A stretch of DNA of 64,000 nt from Pseudomonas sp. DTU_2021_1001937_2_SI_NGA_ILE_001 (GCF_032463525.1 NZ_CP135971.1:4714501-4778500); one strand, 5' to 3'. Shown: positions 48,657-58,668, counted from the first letter of the stretch. The notes: generated by a model from the letters alone, not told the origin. A program made the numbers and translations.

Positions 48657-50747
48657 TCAGAGCAATGTGTCGGCTTGAATCGCGGTCAGGGCGATGGTGT
48701 GCACGATATCGTCGACCTGGGCACCGCGTGGCAGGTCGTTCACCGGCTTGCGCAGGCCCTGCAGCATCGGGCCAAGGGTGACGCAGTCGGCGCTGCGCTG
48801 CACCGCCTTGTAGGTGGTGTTGCCGGTGTTCAGGTCGGGGAACACGAATACCGTTGCGCGACCGGCCACCTGGCTGTGCGGCGCCAGTTGGCGGGCGTCA
48901 TTCTCGTTGGCGGCGGCATCGTACTGCAATGGACCATCGATCAACAGCCCCCGGCGTGCTTCACGGGCCTGCTGCGTGGCCTCGCGGACTTTCTCCACTT
49001 CCTCGTCGTTGTCCGCATGGCCGCTGGAGTAGCTGATCATCGCCACCCGCGGGGTGATGCCGAACGTCTCGGCCGAGTCGGCGCTCTGCAGGGCAATTTC
49101 CGCCAGCTCGGCCGCACTGGGGTGCGGGTTCATGATGCAGTCGCCGTACACCAGCACCTGCTCGGGAAACAGCATGAAGAACACCGAAGACACCAGGCTG
49201 CAACCCGGCGCTGTCTTGATCAGCTGCAAGGCCGGGCGAATGGTGTTGGCCATGGAGTGCACCAGGCCCGAAACCAGCCCGTCGACTTCATCCAGGGCCA
49301 GCATCATGGTGCCGATCACCACCGGGTCTTCCAGTTGCTGCTCGGCCATCGGCGCATTGAGGCTTTTGCTCTTGCGCAGTTTGACCATGGGTTCGACATA
49401 GCGCTGGCGGATCAGGTCCGGGTCGAGGATTTCCAGGCCCGGCGGCAGCACGATGGCCTGAGCCTTGGCCACGGCGTGGACTTCCTCCGGCTTGGCCAGC
49501 AGAACGCAGCGGGCGATGCCGCGCGCCTGGCAGATGGCGGCGGCCTGGATGATCAGCGGCTCGGCGCCTTCGGGCAGGACGATGCGCTTCTGGCTGGCCT
49601 GGGCCCGCTGGATCAGCTGGTAACGGAATACCGCAGGCGACAGGCGCAGCTCTCGCGGTGTGCCGCAACGCTGGTGCAGCCATTCGGCGTCCAGGTGGCC
49701 GGCGACGAAATCGGTGATGATCTCGGCTCGCTCGCGGTCGTCGATGGGGATTTCCTTGTTCAGCTGGTTGAGGCGGTTGGCCGTGTCATAGGTGCCGGTA
49801 TTCACGGCCAGCACGGGCAGGCCGGCCTGCAGGGCGCCCCGGCACAGTTCCATGATGCGTGGGTCGGGCGAGATGTCGCTGGTCAGCAGCAGGCCGGCCA
49901 GCGGTACGCCGTTCATGGTCGCCAGGCTGACCGCGAGGATGATGTCGTCACGGTCGCCTGGGGTTACCACCAGCACGCCCGGCTTGAGCAGATGCACCGT
50001 GTTCACCAGGGTGCGTGCGCAGATGATGATCTTGGTCATGCGCCGCTGTTCATAGTCGCCGGCGTTGAGCACCTGGGCGTCCATCAGCTCGGCTACATCG
50101 CGGGTGCGCGGGGCATTCAGGTCGGCCTGGTAGGGGATGCAGCCCAGCAGGCGGAAGTCGCCGCTGCGCAGCAGTGGCGAGTGTTCCTTAAGCCGCGCGG
50201 CGAAGTCCTGCATGCTCTCTTCGGTGCGCACCTTGTTGAGGATCACCCCCAGCACCTTCGGGTCCTTGGGGCCGCCGAACATCTGCGCCTGCAGTTCCAC
50301 GCGCCCGGACAACTCGGTGAGTACTTCGTTTTCCGGTGCCGAAACCAGGATCACCTCGGCATCCAGGCTCTTGGCCAGGTGCAGGTTGACCCGCGCCGCA
50401 TAGCTGGCGTGGCGGGTAGGGACCATGCCTTCGACGATCACCACGTCGTTGCCGGCGGCGGCCTGTTGATACAGGCGCACGATTTCTTCGAGTAGTTCAT
50501 CGAGCTCACCCTCGCCGAGCATGCGCTCTACATGGGACAGCGCCAGCGGACTGGGTGGCTTCAGGCCATGCGTGCGTGCCACCAGTTCGGTAGAACGTTC
50601 CGGCCCGGTATCGCCCGGGTGAGGCTGGGCGATGGGCTTGAAGAAGCCGACCTTGAGCCCGGCGTGTTCCAGTGTACGAACCAGGCCGAGGCTGATGGAG
50701 GTCAGGCCAACGCCGAAATCCGTGGGCGCGATGAAAAAAGTCTGCAT
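48657..50747 (-). CDS. pta: Phosphate acetyltransferase, long form
   Basis: Converts acetyl-CoA and phosphate to acetyl phosphate. The 696-residue protein starts MQTFFIAPTDFGVGLTSISL, with a CobQ-like P-loop domain, a DRTGG domain and a C-terminal PTA_PTB catalytic domain (VSSVFFMLFPEQVLVYGDC). The longer frame to 50861 overlaps the DUF3565 gene and is rejected. No acetate kinase gene is adjacent. Confidence 0.95.
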   Translation of the reverse strand: MQTFFIAPTDFGVGLTSISLGLVRTLEHAGLKVGFFKPIAQPHPGDTGPERSTELVARTHGLKPPSPLALSHVERMLGEGELDELLEEIVRLYQQAAAGNDVVIVEGMVPTRHASYAARVNLHLAKSLDAEVILVSAPENEVLTELSGRVELQAQMFGGPKDPKVLGVILNKVRTEESMQDFAARLKEHSPLLRSGDFRLLGCIPYQADLNAPRTRDVAELMDAQVLNAGDYEQRRMTKIIICARTLVNTVHLLKPGVLVVTPGDRDDIILAVSLATMNGVPLAGLLLTSDISPDPRIMELCRGALQAGLPVLAVNTGTYDTANRLNQLNKEIPIDDRERAEIITDFVAGHLDAEWLHQRCGTPRELRLSPAVFRYQLIQRAQASQKRIVLPEGAEPLIIQAAAICQARGIARCVLLAKPEEVHAVAKAQAIVLPPGLEILDPDLIRQRYVEPMVKLRKSKSLNAPMAEQQLEDPVVIGTMMLALDEVDGLVSGLVHSMANTIRPALQLIKTAPGCSLVSSVFFMLFPEQVLVYGDCIMNPHPSAAELAEIALQSADSAETFGITPRVAMISYSSGHADNDEEVEKVREATQQAREARRGLLIDGPLQYDAAANENDARQLAPHSQVAGRATVFVFPDLNTGNTTYKAVQRSADCVTLGPMLQGLRKPVNDLPRGAQVDDIVHTIALTAIQADTLL

Positions 50748-50835
50748 GCGGGCTTCCGAATTGAGCAGTGCAAGGGTCGTGGCACAAGAACGGACCGTGA
50801 CCGGTGAGTGAGTCGGCGCCGTCTGTCGCGGCGCT

Positions 50836-51066
50836 TCACGAAGCGCCAAGACTATCGCCATCGGGGGGCTGTGCGCACCATCCGCAGTGAAACGGCAGGC
50901 CGATTTTTTTCGCCCGCTGCCCGGGGTCCAGCACCCAGGCCCGGGATTGCCAGGGTGGCTGGTGGCGCAGATGCTGGGTATGGCCGCAAGACAGTATGGC
51001 GACCCAATGGCCTTCTTCGTCCTGGCGCCAGCCGGTCAGTGTGGTGATGTGCGGTGTCGTGTTCAT
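50836..51066 (-). CDS. DUF3565 small zinc-binding-like protein
   Basis: A 76-residue product with the DUF3565 pattern: DEEGHWVAILSCGHTQHLRH, PPWQSRAWVL and a terminal FHCGWC. Conserved Cys and His suggest a metal site. It lies upstream of pta. AGGTGAATCC before the ATG serves as ribosome-binding site. Function unknown. Confidence 0.85.
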   Translation of the reverse strand: MNTTPHITTLTGWRQDEEGHWVAILSCGHTQHLRHQPPWQSRAWVLDPGQRAKKIGLPFHCGWCAQPPDGDSLGAS

Positions 51067-51155
51067 GGATTCACCTGTCGGTGTTCCGTTAGCTTTCGCG
51101 GCATGGCTTGGTTAGACTTGGGCGTTCATTCATATCAAGCAAAGGTCTTGTCCCC

Positions 51156-51641
51156 ATGCCTATCGCTGCCAAAAAGGCTGTCTCCATTGACTATACCCTG
51201 ACCAACGATGCTGGTGAGGTCATCGACAGCTCGTCCGGCGGCGCGCCGCTGGTCTACCTGCATGGCGCCAGCAACATCATCCCGGGTCTGGAAAAGGCCC
51301 TGGAAGGCAAGGACGTCGGTGACGAGCTGAGCGTTTCCATCGAGCCGGAAGATGCCTACGGCGAATACTCCGCCGAGCTGGTCAGCACCCTGAACCGCAG
51401 CATGTTCGAAGGTGTCGACGAGCTGGAAGTCGGCATGCAGTTCCATGCCTCCGCGCCAGACGGCCAGATGCAGATCGTCACCATCCGCGACCTGGACGGC
51501 GACGACGTGACCGTCGACGGCAACCACCCGCTGGCTGGCCAGCGCCTGAACTTCAAGGTCAAGGTCGTAAACATCCGTGACGCCAGCGATGAAGAAGTTG
51601 CCCATGGCCACGTCCATGGCGAAGGTGGCCATCATCATTGA
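51156..51641 (+). CDS. slyD: FKBP-type peptidyl-prolyl isomerase SlyD
   Basis: A 161-residue prolyl isomerase and chaperone from MPIAAKKAVSIDYTLTNDAG. It has the FKBP half-sites (LHGASNIIPGLEKALEG; SIEPEDAYGEY), the inserted IF domain, and a short metal-binding tail HGHVHGEGGHHH, reduced compared with E. coli. An upstream ATG at 51108 is rejected. Confidence 0.92.
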   Translation: MPIAAKKAVSIDYTLTNDAGEVIDSSSGGAPLVYLHGASNIIPGLEKALEGKDVGDELSVSIEPEDAYGEYSAELVSTLNRSMFEGVDELEVGMQFHASAPDGQMQIVTIRDLDGDDVTVDGNHPLAGQRLNFKVKVVNIRDASDEEVAHGHVHGEGGHHH

Positions 51642-51716
51642 TCCGGGCTGCTAAGCTCAGGTGACCGCAGCGGCTGTTACGGATTCGGCCTTCCTGTCGA
51701 AACCGCGCAGCCCTGA

Positions 51717-51766
51717 GGCGTCCGGGTGGTCCTGCTTTCAGGCAGGCCGCCGGGCGCTTTTTTTTG
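51717..51766 (+). terminator. Probable slyD terminator
   Basis: An imperfect GC-rich stem (GCGTCCGG...CCTGC pairing with GCAGG...CCGGGCGC) around TTTCA, followed by eight Ts. Located 75 bases after slyD. Confidence 0.7.
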
Positions 51767-51839
51767 CGGTACTGCCGAGGGTTGGTCGGGAGGCGGGCTG
51801 GCAATGACGCCCGTGACGGACTGTACAAGGGGGTGACCG

Positions 51840-52322
51840 ATGAGTGCGTTTCATGAAATGACCCTTCAAGGGCTCGATGGGCAGCCGCTGCCCCTGGCGC
51901 CGTTCAAGGACAAGGTGGTGCTGGTGGTCAACGTGGCCTCCAAGTGTGGCCTCACGCCACAGTATGCAGCGCTCGAGTCGCTCTACCAGCGCTACAAGGA
52001 CAAGGGCTTCGTGGTTCTGGGCCTGCCGTGCAACCAGTTTGCCGGTCAGGAGCCGGGGTCCGAAGCCGAGATCCAGTCGTTCTGCTCCTTGAACTACGGG
52101 GTGACCTTTCCCATGGGCGAGAAGCTGGAAGTCAACGGCGCGCATCGCCATCCGTTGTACCGTCTGCTGGCCGGTGAGGGCGCCGAGTTTCCCGGTGATA
52201 TCACCTGGAACTTCGAGAAGTTTCTGGTGGCCCGCAACGGTGCGGTCATCTCGCGGTTTTCGCCGCGTACCCTGCCGGACGATCCGGCGGTCATCCAGGC
52301 CATCGAAAAAGCGCTGGCCTGA
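51840..52322 (+). CDS. Glutathione peroxidase (BtuE-like)
   Basis: A 160-residue thiol peroxidase with peroxidatic Cys36 (VASKCGLTPQYAAL) and the Gln and Trp/Asn partners in LPCNQFAGQE and WNFEKFLV. A second Cys in CSLNYG could resolve, making it a thioredoxin-dependent type. It reduces peroxides in the cytoplasm. It is a single gene. Confidence 0.92.
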   Translation: MSAFHEMTLQGLDGQPLPLAPFKDKVVLVVNVASKCGLTPQYAALESLYQRYKDKGFVVLGLPCNQFAGQEPGSEAEIQSFCSLNYGVTFPMGEKLEVNGAHRHPLYRLLAGEGAEFPGDITWNFEKFLVARNGAVISRFSPRTLPDDPAVIQAIEKALA

Positions 52323-52361
52323 TCTCGCGGGCTGAAGCTTGTCGCTGCCGGGGCCGCTGGC

Positions 52362-53534
52362 TCAGGACAGCGACTTGACCGGTAGCCCGACCTCCTGCGG
52401 GCAGACCTCCCGCAATTGCCGTTCGAACTGATCGATGATGAGGTTCCAGCCCTGGCGGCTGGCATGTTGGCGTGCGTTGAGCCTGACCCGGCGCAGCGTT
52501 TCGCTGTCTTCCAGCAGCCAGCGTGCCGCGTCGATGAACGCCTCGGCATCGCCTGGCATGGCCAGCGCACCGTTATGGCCATGGCGAATGTGCTGGCCAG
52601 CGGCTGCCTCATCGTAGGCCACCACTGCCAGTCCAGAGGCCAGGGCCTCCAGAACCACGTTGCCGAAGGTTTCGGTGAGGCTGGGGAACAGGAACAGGTC
52701 TCCCGAGGCGTAGTGGCTGGCCAGCACCTCGCCGCGTTGCGAGCCGCAGAACACCGCATTGGGCAGTTGTTGTTCCAAGGCGTTGCGTTGCGGTCCGTCG
52801 CCGACTATCACCAGTCGCAGACGCTGCTGCGGATAGCTGTGCTGCAGCGCTTCGAAACAGGTCTTGAGCAGGCTCAGGTTCTTTTCCGCCGCCAGCCGAC
52901 CGACATGCAGCACGGCAATCTCGTCGTCGCCCACCCCCCAACTGGCGCGCAGCGCCTGAGAGCGGCGGCTGGGATTGAACAGCTGGCTGTCGACGCCGCG
53001 TGACAACAGCTCGATGCGCTCGAAGCCTCGCCGTTCCAGTTCGAGTTTCTGGCTGACGCTGGGCACCAGAGTGAAACGTGAGCGGTTATGGAACCAGCGC
53101 AGGTAATGGGTCAGCAGGCGGGTGATGAAACCCATGCCGTACTGCTGGGTGTATTGCGGAAAGTTGGTGTGGAAGCCGCTGATCACCGCAATGCCCAGAC
53201 GCCGCGCCGCGCGCAATGCCGCCAGGCCCAGCGGCCCTTCGGTGGCGATGTACAGCACATCGGGGCGCCGCCGTTGCCAGCGCCTGAGCAGCTTGTGCAT
53301 GGAGGTCTGGCCCCACTGCAGGCCCGGGTAGCCGGGAATCGGCCAGCCACGGCAGAGCATCAGCTCCTCCGGCACGGCAGGCGCCGCCTCGCCGTTCTGC
53401 CGTGGCCGCACCAACTCCACCTTGTGACCCCGCTGACGCAAGCCCTCACACAGGCGCCCGAGGGTATTGGCCACGCCATTGATCTCGGGGGCATAGGTTT
53501 CGGTGACCAGGGTGACATGCAGGAATGTGCTCAT
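52362..53534 (-). CDS. Glycosyltransferase family 4 protein
   Basis: A 390-residue GT-B enzyme. The N-terminal acceptor domain begins VTLVTETYAPEINGVANTLG; the donor domain has HVGRLAAEKNLSLL, VIVGDGPQR and the EX7E motif in FPSLTETFGNVVLEALASG. Relatives transfer glucose or mannose onto lipids such as diacylglycerol; the substrate here is unknown. It is a single gene. Confidence 0.9.
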   Translation of the reverse strand: MSTFLHVTLVTETYAPEINGVANTLGRLCEGLRQRGHKVELVRPRQNGEAAPAVPEELMLCRGWPIPGYPGLQWGQTSMHKLLRRWQRRRPDVLYIATEGPLGLAALRAARRLGIAVISGFHTNFPQYTQQYGMGFITRLLTHYLRWFHNRSRFTLVPSVSQKLELERRGFERIELLSRGVDSQLFNPSRRSQALRASWGVGDDEIAVLHVGRLAAEKNLSLLKTCFEALQHSYPQQRLRLVIVGDGPQRNALEQQLPNAVFCGSQRGEVLASHYASGDLFLFPSLTETFGNVVLEALASGLAVVAYDEAAAGQHIRHGHNGALAMPGDAEAFIDAARWLLEDSETLRRVRLNARQHASRQGWNLIIDQFERQLREVCPQEVGLPVKSLS

Positions 53535-53816
53535 GAACCCCAGTGTCGAGGCCGCAGATTGCCGTTGCGTGAGGGTTTTGTGACGGGTTTGTGATGCTTG
53601 CGCGGGCTGGAACTATGGGCTTTTTGTAATGAGGCTGCCCGTTTGGTTCCGAGGTGTTCGTAAGAAACTTCTGAGATCTACGAATTCCCTCATTTGGGTG
53701 TTGATAGAAGTAACTTTCTGAATAACGTCGGTGGCTCAAGTTTAATGACTTGAACATAGATGAATGTCTGTATTTTCAGATGTTTTGTCCTGACTTGTTA
53801 TTTTGAAAAGTTTTGA
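53535..53816. promoter_or_regulatory. AT-rich gap with operator-like repeat before the FlhE-like gene
   Basis: Composition is distinctly AT-richer than the flanks. TCAAGT (53736-53741) and ACTTGA (53748-53753) form an inverted repeat around TTAATG, a plausible operator 64 bases before the FlhE-like start. No gene is seen. Confidence 0.4.
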
Positions 53817-54239
53817 ATGAGATTTGATCGTAGAAGGTCGAAGTGGATTGGCTTGGTCTCGATTTTGAGTTTTTTGATGCTAGGAAGCCTAAGTTCTGCG
53901 CAGGCGGCCAATTACAGCGCCTCGGTAATATTGCCGACGGTTCACTCGAAAGGGTATTTGTATAAGGCGGTTGTTCCCGTTATGGCACGACCCGCGGCCG
54001 GGGCTGTTATTTCTGACGTCAGTTGGACCTGGAATGTCGTAGGTTGGCCGAACTATTTGCAGGTCAGCCTTTGTATTGAGGTGGGCCACTGCCTGGATGT
54101 GTCTCGCCAGCGTTCAGGTTCTACCCGTTTCTTCGCAGGACGTCCGGCCAGGCAGCCGCTCTACTTCACCATCAGAATGTCGCCGTCCGGCTTGGTGCCT
54201 GTAGCCGGTCAACAGGCTCAACTGACCGTCAACTGGTAG
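53817..54239 (+). CDS. Orphan FlhE-like secreted protein
   Basis: A 140-residue protein with signal peptide (cleavage after SAQA, near residue 30). The mature part follows the FlhE pattern: VSWTWNV, LCIEVGHC with two Cys, SGSTRFFAGRPARQPLYFTI and GLVPVAGQQAQLTVNW. FlhE is a periplasmic protein normally encoded beside flhBA; no flagellar gene is near. Codon use and AT content differ from neighbours, suggesting transfer. It converges on an unknown gene with 12 bases between stops. Confidence 0.65.
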   Translation: MRFDRRRSKWIGLVSILSFLMLGSLSSAQAANYSASVILPTVHSKGYLYKAVVPVMARPAAGAVISDVSWTWNVVGWPNYLQVSLCIEVGHCLDVSRQRSGSTRFFAGRPARQPLYFTIRMSPSGLVPVAGQQAQLTVNW

Positions 54240-54251
54240 CGCTTGCGCGGC

Positions 54252-54746
54252 TCACCAGTTAGCCATGTCACGAAACCGTTTTGGCTGTGAGTCATTGAAA
54301 TCTAGAATTTTTTCTAGAATCTGCGCGGGCGGTGTGCCTTTCAGAAGTTCTGATTCGTAGAGCGCCGAGCGCTGTAGTTGCATGTGTTTAAAGTACGACT
54401 CGAACCCACTGCTGGACTCGTCCGTGACGATTTCCCCAGTCGCGCAGTAGCGAATGACCGGATAATCGGTCAGGTCGATACCCTGACCGTTCAACGAGTG
54501 ATAGGCATACCCATGCGCGAGTTCAGCCGCCTCCTGGGGGCTTCGGTTGGCTTTTTCCATCAGCCATTGGCGTTGCGCACTGCCGCGAGTGCTGTTGGTC
54601 TCAGCGGTTTTATATTTTCCTTCTGCCGCCTGCAAAAGGTTGGCAAATGGGGAGGTTGGAATACCTGTCTTTGCGACAGTCGGCTTTTTTGCGCGAGGTC
54701 CCAAGCAGGTGACGTTGGGCAGCAGCGTAGTATCGTCTGTGGTCAT
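54252..54746 (-). CDS. Hypothetical protein, unknown family
   Basis: A 164-residue soluble protein from MTTDDTTLLPNVTCLGPRAK, preceded by GGAAAGGCGCC; a longer start at 54806 lacks a good site. The N-terminal 45 residues are Thr/Pro/Lys-rich and probably flexible; the rest is helical (SPQEAAELAHGYAYHSLNG; ALYESELLKGTPPAQILEKI). I recognise no domain. The flexible start and isolated location would suit an effector or an accessory protein, but nothing proves it. Confidence 0.6.
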   Translation of the reverse strand: MTTDDTTLLPNVTCLGPRAKKPTVAKTGIPTSPFANLLQAAEGKYKTAETNSTRGSAQRQWLMEKANRSPQEAAELAHGYAYHSLNGQGIDLTDYPVIRYCATGEIVTDESSSGFESYFKHMQLQRSALYESELLKGTPPAQILEKILDFNDSQPKRFRDMANW

Positions 54747-55077
54747 GGCGCCTTTCCGATTTTCATAGTGTGGGTGCTGAGGCGCACTTAAGGCCTCGGG
54801 TTTCATTTACTTGAAATGAGTTTCACAGCATGAGCAAGGTCGGTGCCAGGTAAAAGATCGAATTTGAAAAGTGTGATGAAGTGTCAAGATTCGGTTTTGT
54901 AATTAGTCTTTTCGGAAGAGTCTTACAAGAGATGTTGGTGATGATGACGGCAAGCTTTTGCCAGTCAGGTCATCGGTTGCCGCTTTCTTGTTTGGATGTA
55001 ACTGTTGAAGCGCTGAAGGCAGCATTTTAATACTGGACTGGCTTCAGCGCTTGGACGCTCGAGCGGCTCCTGCGTCG
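54747..55077. other. 331-base AT-rich gap
   Basis: No gene recognised. GGCAA-GCTT-TTGCC (54949-54962) is a small perfect hairpin. The promoter of the 164-residue gene must lie here. Confidence 0.35.
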
Positions 55078-55833
55078 TCAGGTGCGCTGCTGGAGAATTT
55101 CTCCTTCAGTACGCTCCCTCACCCAGAACAATGTCGCGCCCGCCACCGCCGCCGGCATCATCAGGATATTCACGAACGGAATCAGCAATGCGGCGTATAC
55201 GCAGCCGCCGAAGCTCAGGCAGGCCCAGCGTTTGCTGCGCAGCCAGGCGAGCATGTCCTGCCAGCTCATCTTGTGGTTGTCGGCGGGGTAGTCGATGTAC
55301 TGGATGGCCATCATCCATACGCCGAACAACAGCCACAGCGGTGTGGCCACCAGGTTGACCACCGGGATGAACGACAGGATGAACAGGCCGATCACCCGGG
55401 GCAGCATGTAGCCCAGCTTGCGGGCCTCGCGGCTCAGGGTGCGCGGGATCATCGCCAGCAGTTCGCCCCAGCTGAAAGGGGGCGAGGTATCGACGCCGCG
55501 CACTACGGCTTCGACCTTTTCCGACAGAAAGCCGTTGAAGGGCGCGGCGATGACGTTGGCCAGCATGGTGAAGGTGAAGAACACCATCAGCAGCACCAGC
55601 AGCACGAACAGCGGCCAGAGGATGTAGCTGAGGAAACTCAGCCAGTGCGGCAGGGTCGGCATGAAAGTGTCGACCCACAGGCCGAACTGGTGCACCGCCA
55701 GGTACACCAGGCCGCCGAACAATAGCAGGTTGATGCTCAGGGGCAGCAGCACGAACAGGCGCAGGCCTGGGCTGAGGATCAGTTTCAGGCCTTCGGAGAG
55801 GTATTGCGGGCCTGAGAGGGCGTGTGTCGGCAT
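55078..55833 (-). CDS. cysZ: Sulfate permease CysZ
   Basis: A 251-residue inner-membrane protein from [20 protein letters not shown], with four to six hydrophobic segments and the family stretch [17 protein letters not shown]. CysZ imports sulfate for cysteine synthesis. No cys gene is adjacent. A start 21 residues earlier is rejected. Confidence 0.9.
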   Translation of the reverse strand: MPTHALSGPQYLSEGLKLILSPGLRLFVLLPLSINLLLFGGLVYLAVHQFGLWVDTFMPTLPHWLSFLSYILWPLFVLLVLLMVFFTFTMLANVIAAPFNGFLSEKVEAVVRGVDTSPPFSWGELLAMIPRTLSREARKLGYMLPRVIGLFILSFIPVVNLVATPLWLLFGVWMMAIQYIDYPADNHKMSWQDMLAWLRSKRWACLSFGGCVYAALLIPFVNILMMPAAVAGATLFWVRERTEGEILQQRT

Positions 55834-55910
55834 GGCAGCTTCCGATGAAAGAGACGAGCCGACCTTACCGGCTTTGCCGGGGCGGTTAAAGAGCATGCCG
55901 GTCAGTTAGA

Positions 55911-56000
55911 ACGTTGGAGCTTGCTCGCTAAAGCTGTGTCACGTTCACGGCAAGTGCATGGGCTTCGCCGGTCTCTTCGAGCAGGCTCGCTCCCCCGGTC
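55911..56000. repeat. Second-type REP pair
   Basis: GTTGGAGCTTGCTCGCTAAA on the left and TCGAGCAGGCTCGCTCCCCC on the right form an inverted pair with about 45 bases between. This is a different REP sequence class from the 153-bp unit; a single half (TTGTTGGAGCTTGCTCGCGA) also occurs near 32233, just before the tandem array. Confidence 0.65.
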
Positions 56001-56194
56001 TGAACTGTATTGCGGCCAAGGCCGCTTCCCCCCGCCAGGACCTGGCACGGTGCGGTTAAACAAGAGCATGTCGGACTGGAAGGCGGTCGCGTGACAATCG
56101 GCGCTGGCGTAGAGTAGTGGCTCTGGAGCTTTTCTGAATAGGTGCAGTCTATGAGGTGGATTGTGAAACGAAATTTCCTTAATCTGCCCTCCCC

Positions 56195-56227
56195 GGATAG
56201 GCTGGCGATCCTTTTCCTCACCTATCC
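56195..56227. promoter_or_regulatory. Inverted repeat before the peroxiredoxin gene
   Basis: GGATAGG (56195-56201) and CCTATCC (56221-56227) are exact inverted arms 19 bases apart, ending 26 bases before the start codon. It may be an operator or leader hairpin. Spacing does not fit OxyR. Confidence 0.4.
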
Positions 56228-56253
56228 TTTCCATTTCTGACTGGAGTCCATTC

Positions 56254-56853
56254 ATGAGCGTACTGGTAAACAAACAGGCCCCTGATTTTGATGCAGCCGC
56301 CGTACTTGGCGACGGTTCCATCGTCGACAGCTTCAAGCTGTCTTCGCTGCGCGGCAAATACGTGGTGCTGTTCTTCTGGCCGCTGGATTTCACCTTCGTG
56401 TGCCCTTCGGAAATCATCGCCCACAACAACCGCATGGCCCGCTTCCGTGAGCTGGGCGTTGAAGTGGTCGGCGTTTCCATCGACTCGCAGTTCACCCACC
56501 ACGCCTGGCGCAGCACCCCGGTCGAGAAGGGCGGTATCGGCGAAGTCGAGTTCACCATGGTCGCCGACGTCAAGCACGAAATCACCCGCGCCTACGGCAT
56601 CGAACACGATGCTGGCGTAGCGCTGCGTGCTTCGTTCCTGATCGACAAATCCGGTGTGGTACAGCACCAGGTGGTCAACAACCTGCCACTGGGTCGTGAC
56701 GTCGACGAGATGGTGCGTCTGGTCGAAGCGCTGCAGTTCACCGAAGAACACGGCGAAGTCTGCCCAGCCGGCTGGCGTCCAGGCCAGAAAGGCATGAAGG
56801 CCGATGCCAAGGGCGTCGCCGATTACCTGGCGTCCAACGCCACCAGCCTGTAA
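56254..56853 (+). CDS. Typical 2-Cys peroxiredoxin (AhpC/Prx)
   Basis: A 199-residue peroxidase with peroxidatic Cys50 in DFTFVCPSE and resolving Cys170 in GEVCPAGW. CTGGAG precedes the ATG. It reduces H2O2 and organic peroxides, and trxB begins 122 bases downstream, so thioredoxin reductase is a likely electron source. Confidence 0.93.
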   Translation: MSVLVNKQAPDFDAAAVLGDGSIVDSFKLSSLRGKYVVLFFWPLDFTFVCPSEIIAHNNRMARFRELGVEVVGVSIDSQFTHHAWRSTPVEKGGIGEVEFTMVADVKHEITRAYGIEHDAGVALRASFLIDKSGVVQHQVVNNLPLGRDVDEMVRLVEALQFTEEHGEVCPAGWRPGQKGMKADAKGVADYLASNATSL

Positions 56854-56951
56854 GGCTGCCAGGCCACGGCGCTCGCCGTGGCCAACCGACTTCCTGGCCG
56901 CTGCACCTGTGCATCGGCCGTCATTTTCGAAACGTTGCGACCCCCGCGTGA

Positions 56952-57938
<987 letters not shown>

Positions 57939-57950
57939 GTCGCGGCTGTT

Positions 57951-57987
57951 GCACAAAAAAACCGGCTCTTAGCCGGTTTTTTTGTGC
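57951..57987. terminator. Bidirectional rho-independent terminator
   Basis: GCACAAAAAAACCGGCT pairs exactly with AGCCGGTTTTTTTGTGC around CTT. It separates trxB from the converging hopJ-like gene. Confidence 0.93.
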
Positions 57988-58007
57988 CTGCGAGACAGCC
58001 TGAGGTA

Positions 58008-58349
58008 TCAGGCCTTGCGGGTCAGGGGTTGAGTGGCGAATTTCACGCCGGCCAGGCCATGGGCGATCAGCGCACGGATATTGGCGTGGTCACTGCCCTC
58101 GGGAGTGGCTTGCACCGAGCGGTAGTGCTCACCGAAGGCCAGCAGGGCTTCTTCGTCGCTCAGGCCTTCGAGCAGGGCCAGGCCCAGGGTCTTGCAGGAG
58201 CCTTCGTTCTGGCCGGCGGCGTTTTCTACCTCGCCGTTACGAAAGGCCTGGGGCTGATAGTCGTAACCTTCGGCGACGAAGGCCAGGGTATCGGCGAACG
58301 CGTGTTGGCCGCTGCGCAGGCTGGCGCGCAGGGTGTTCAGATCAGTCAT
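58008..58349 (-). CDS. HopJ-family small protein
   Basis: A 113-residue protein with the HopJ pattern (FADTLAFVAEGYDYQPQAFRNG; ENAAGQNEGSCKTLGLALLE; HANIRALIAHG). The family was named for a type III effector but occurs widely in non-pathogens, where its role is unknown. Its start overlaps the end of the DUF1244 gene by eight bases. Confidence 0.88.
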   Translation of the reverse strand: MTDLNTLRASLRSGQHAFADTLAFVAEGYDYQPQAFRNGEVENAAGQNEGSCKTLGLALLEGLSDEEALLAFGEHYRSVQATPEGSDHANIRALIAHGLAGVKFATQPLTRKA

Positions 58350-58638
58350 GCTTGGGTTCCTTGGCGAAGGCCGCTAGCTGCTCGGCATTGGCTTCTTTCT
58401 GATAGAGCGACTTCCAATCGGCGTAGGGCATGCCGTAGACCACTTCACGGGCGTCATCGAGGCTGATGTCGATGCTGCGCTCGTCGGCGGCGGCTTTGTA
58501 CCACTTGGACAGGCAGTTGCGGCAGAAGCCGGACAGGTTCATCAGGTCGATGTTCTGGACGTCCTTGCGGCTGTCCAGGTGCGCGACCAGGCGGCGGAAG
58601 GCGGCGGCTTCGAGTTCGAGGCGTTGTTGCTCGGTCAT
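58342..58638 (-). CDS. DUF1244 protein
   Basis: A 98-residue helical protein from MTEQQRLELEAAAFRRLVAH. Family hallmarks include DLMNLSGFCRNCLSKWYKAA and MPYADWKSLYQ. Two Cys in CRNC may bind metal. The ATG at 58650 adds four residues. It is co-transcribed with the hopJ-like gene. Function unknown. Confidence 0.88.
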   Translation of the reverse strand: MTEQQRLELEAAAFRRLVAHLDSRKDVQNIDLMNLSGFCRNCLSKWYKAAADERSIDISLDDAREVVYGMPYADWKSLYQKEANAEQLAAFAKEPKHD

Positions 58639-58668
58639 GAGAGGCTCCATAAACGGCCCGCGATGATA

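Noticed and set aside
48675..50495. 606-codon plus-strand open frame
   Set aside because: Antisense to pta; no domain or ribosome-binding site.
51822..51827. TGTACA before the glutathione peroxidase gene as a light box half-site
   Set aside because: No matching half-site lies 12 bases away on either side.
53644..53680. Hrp box (GGAACC) near the AT-rich islet
   Set aside because: The GGAACC on the minus strand is not followed by CCACNNA at the required distance and points away from the unknown gene.
56195..56227. OxyR site before the peroxiredoxin gene
   Set aside because: Only two of the four ATAG/CTAT elements are present and their spacing does not fit the OxyR consensus.
58008..58349. 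HopJ as evidence of a type III secretion system
   Set aside because: HopJ-family proteins are widespread in pseudomonads without type III secretion, and no secretion gene is in the window.
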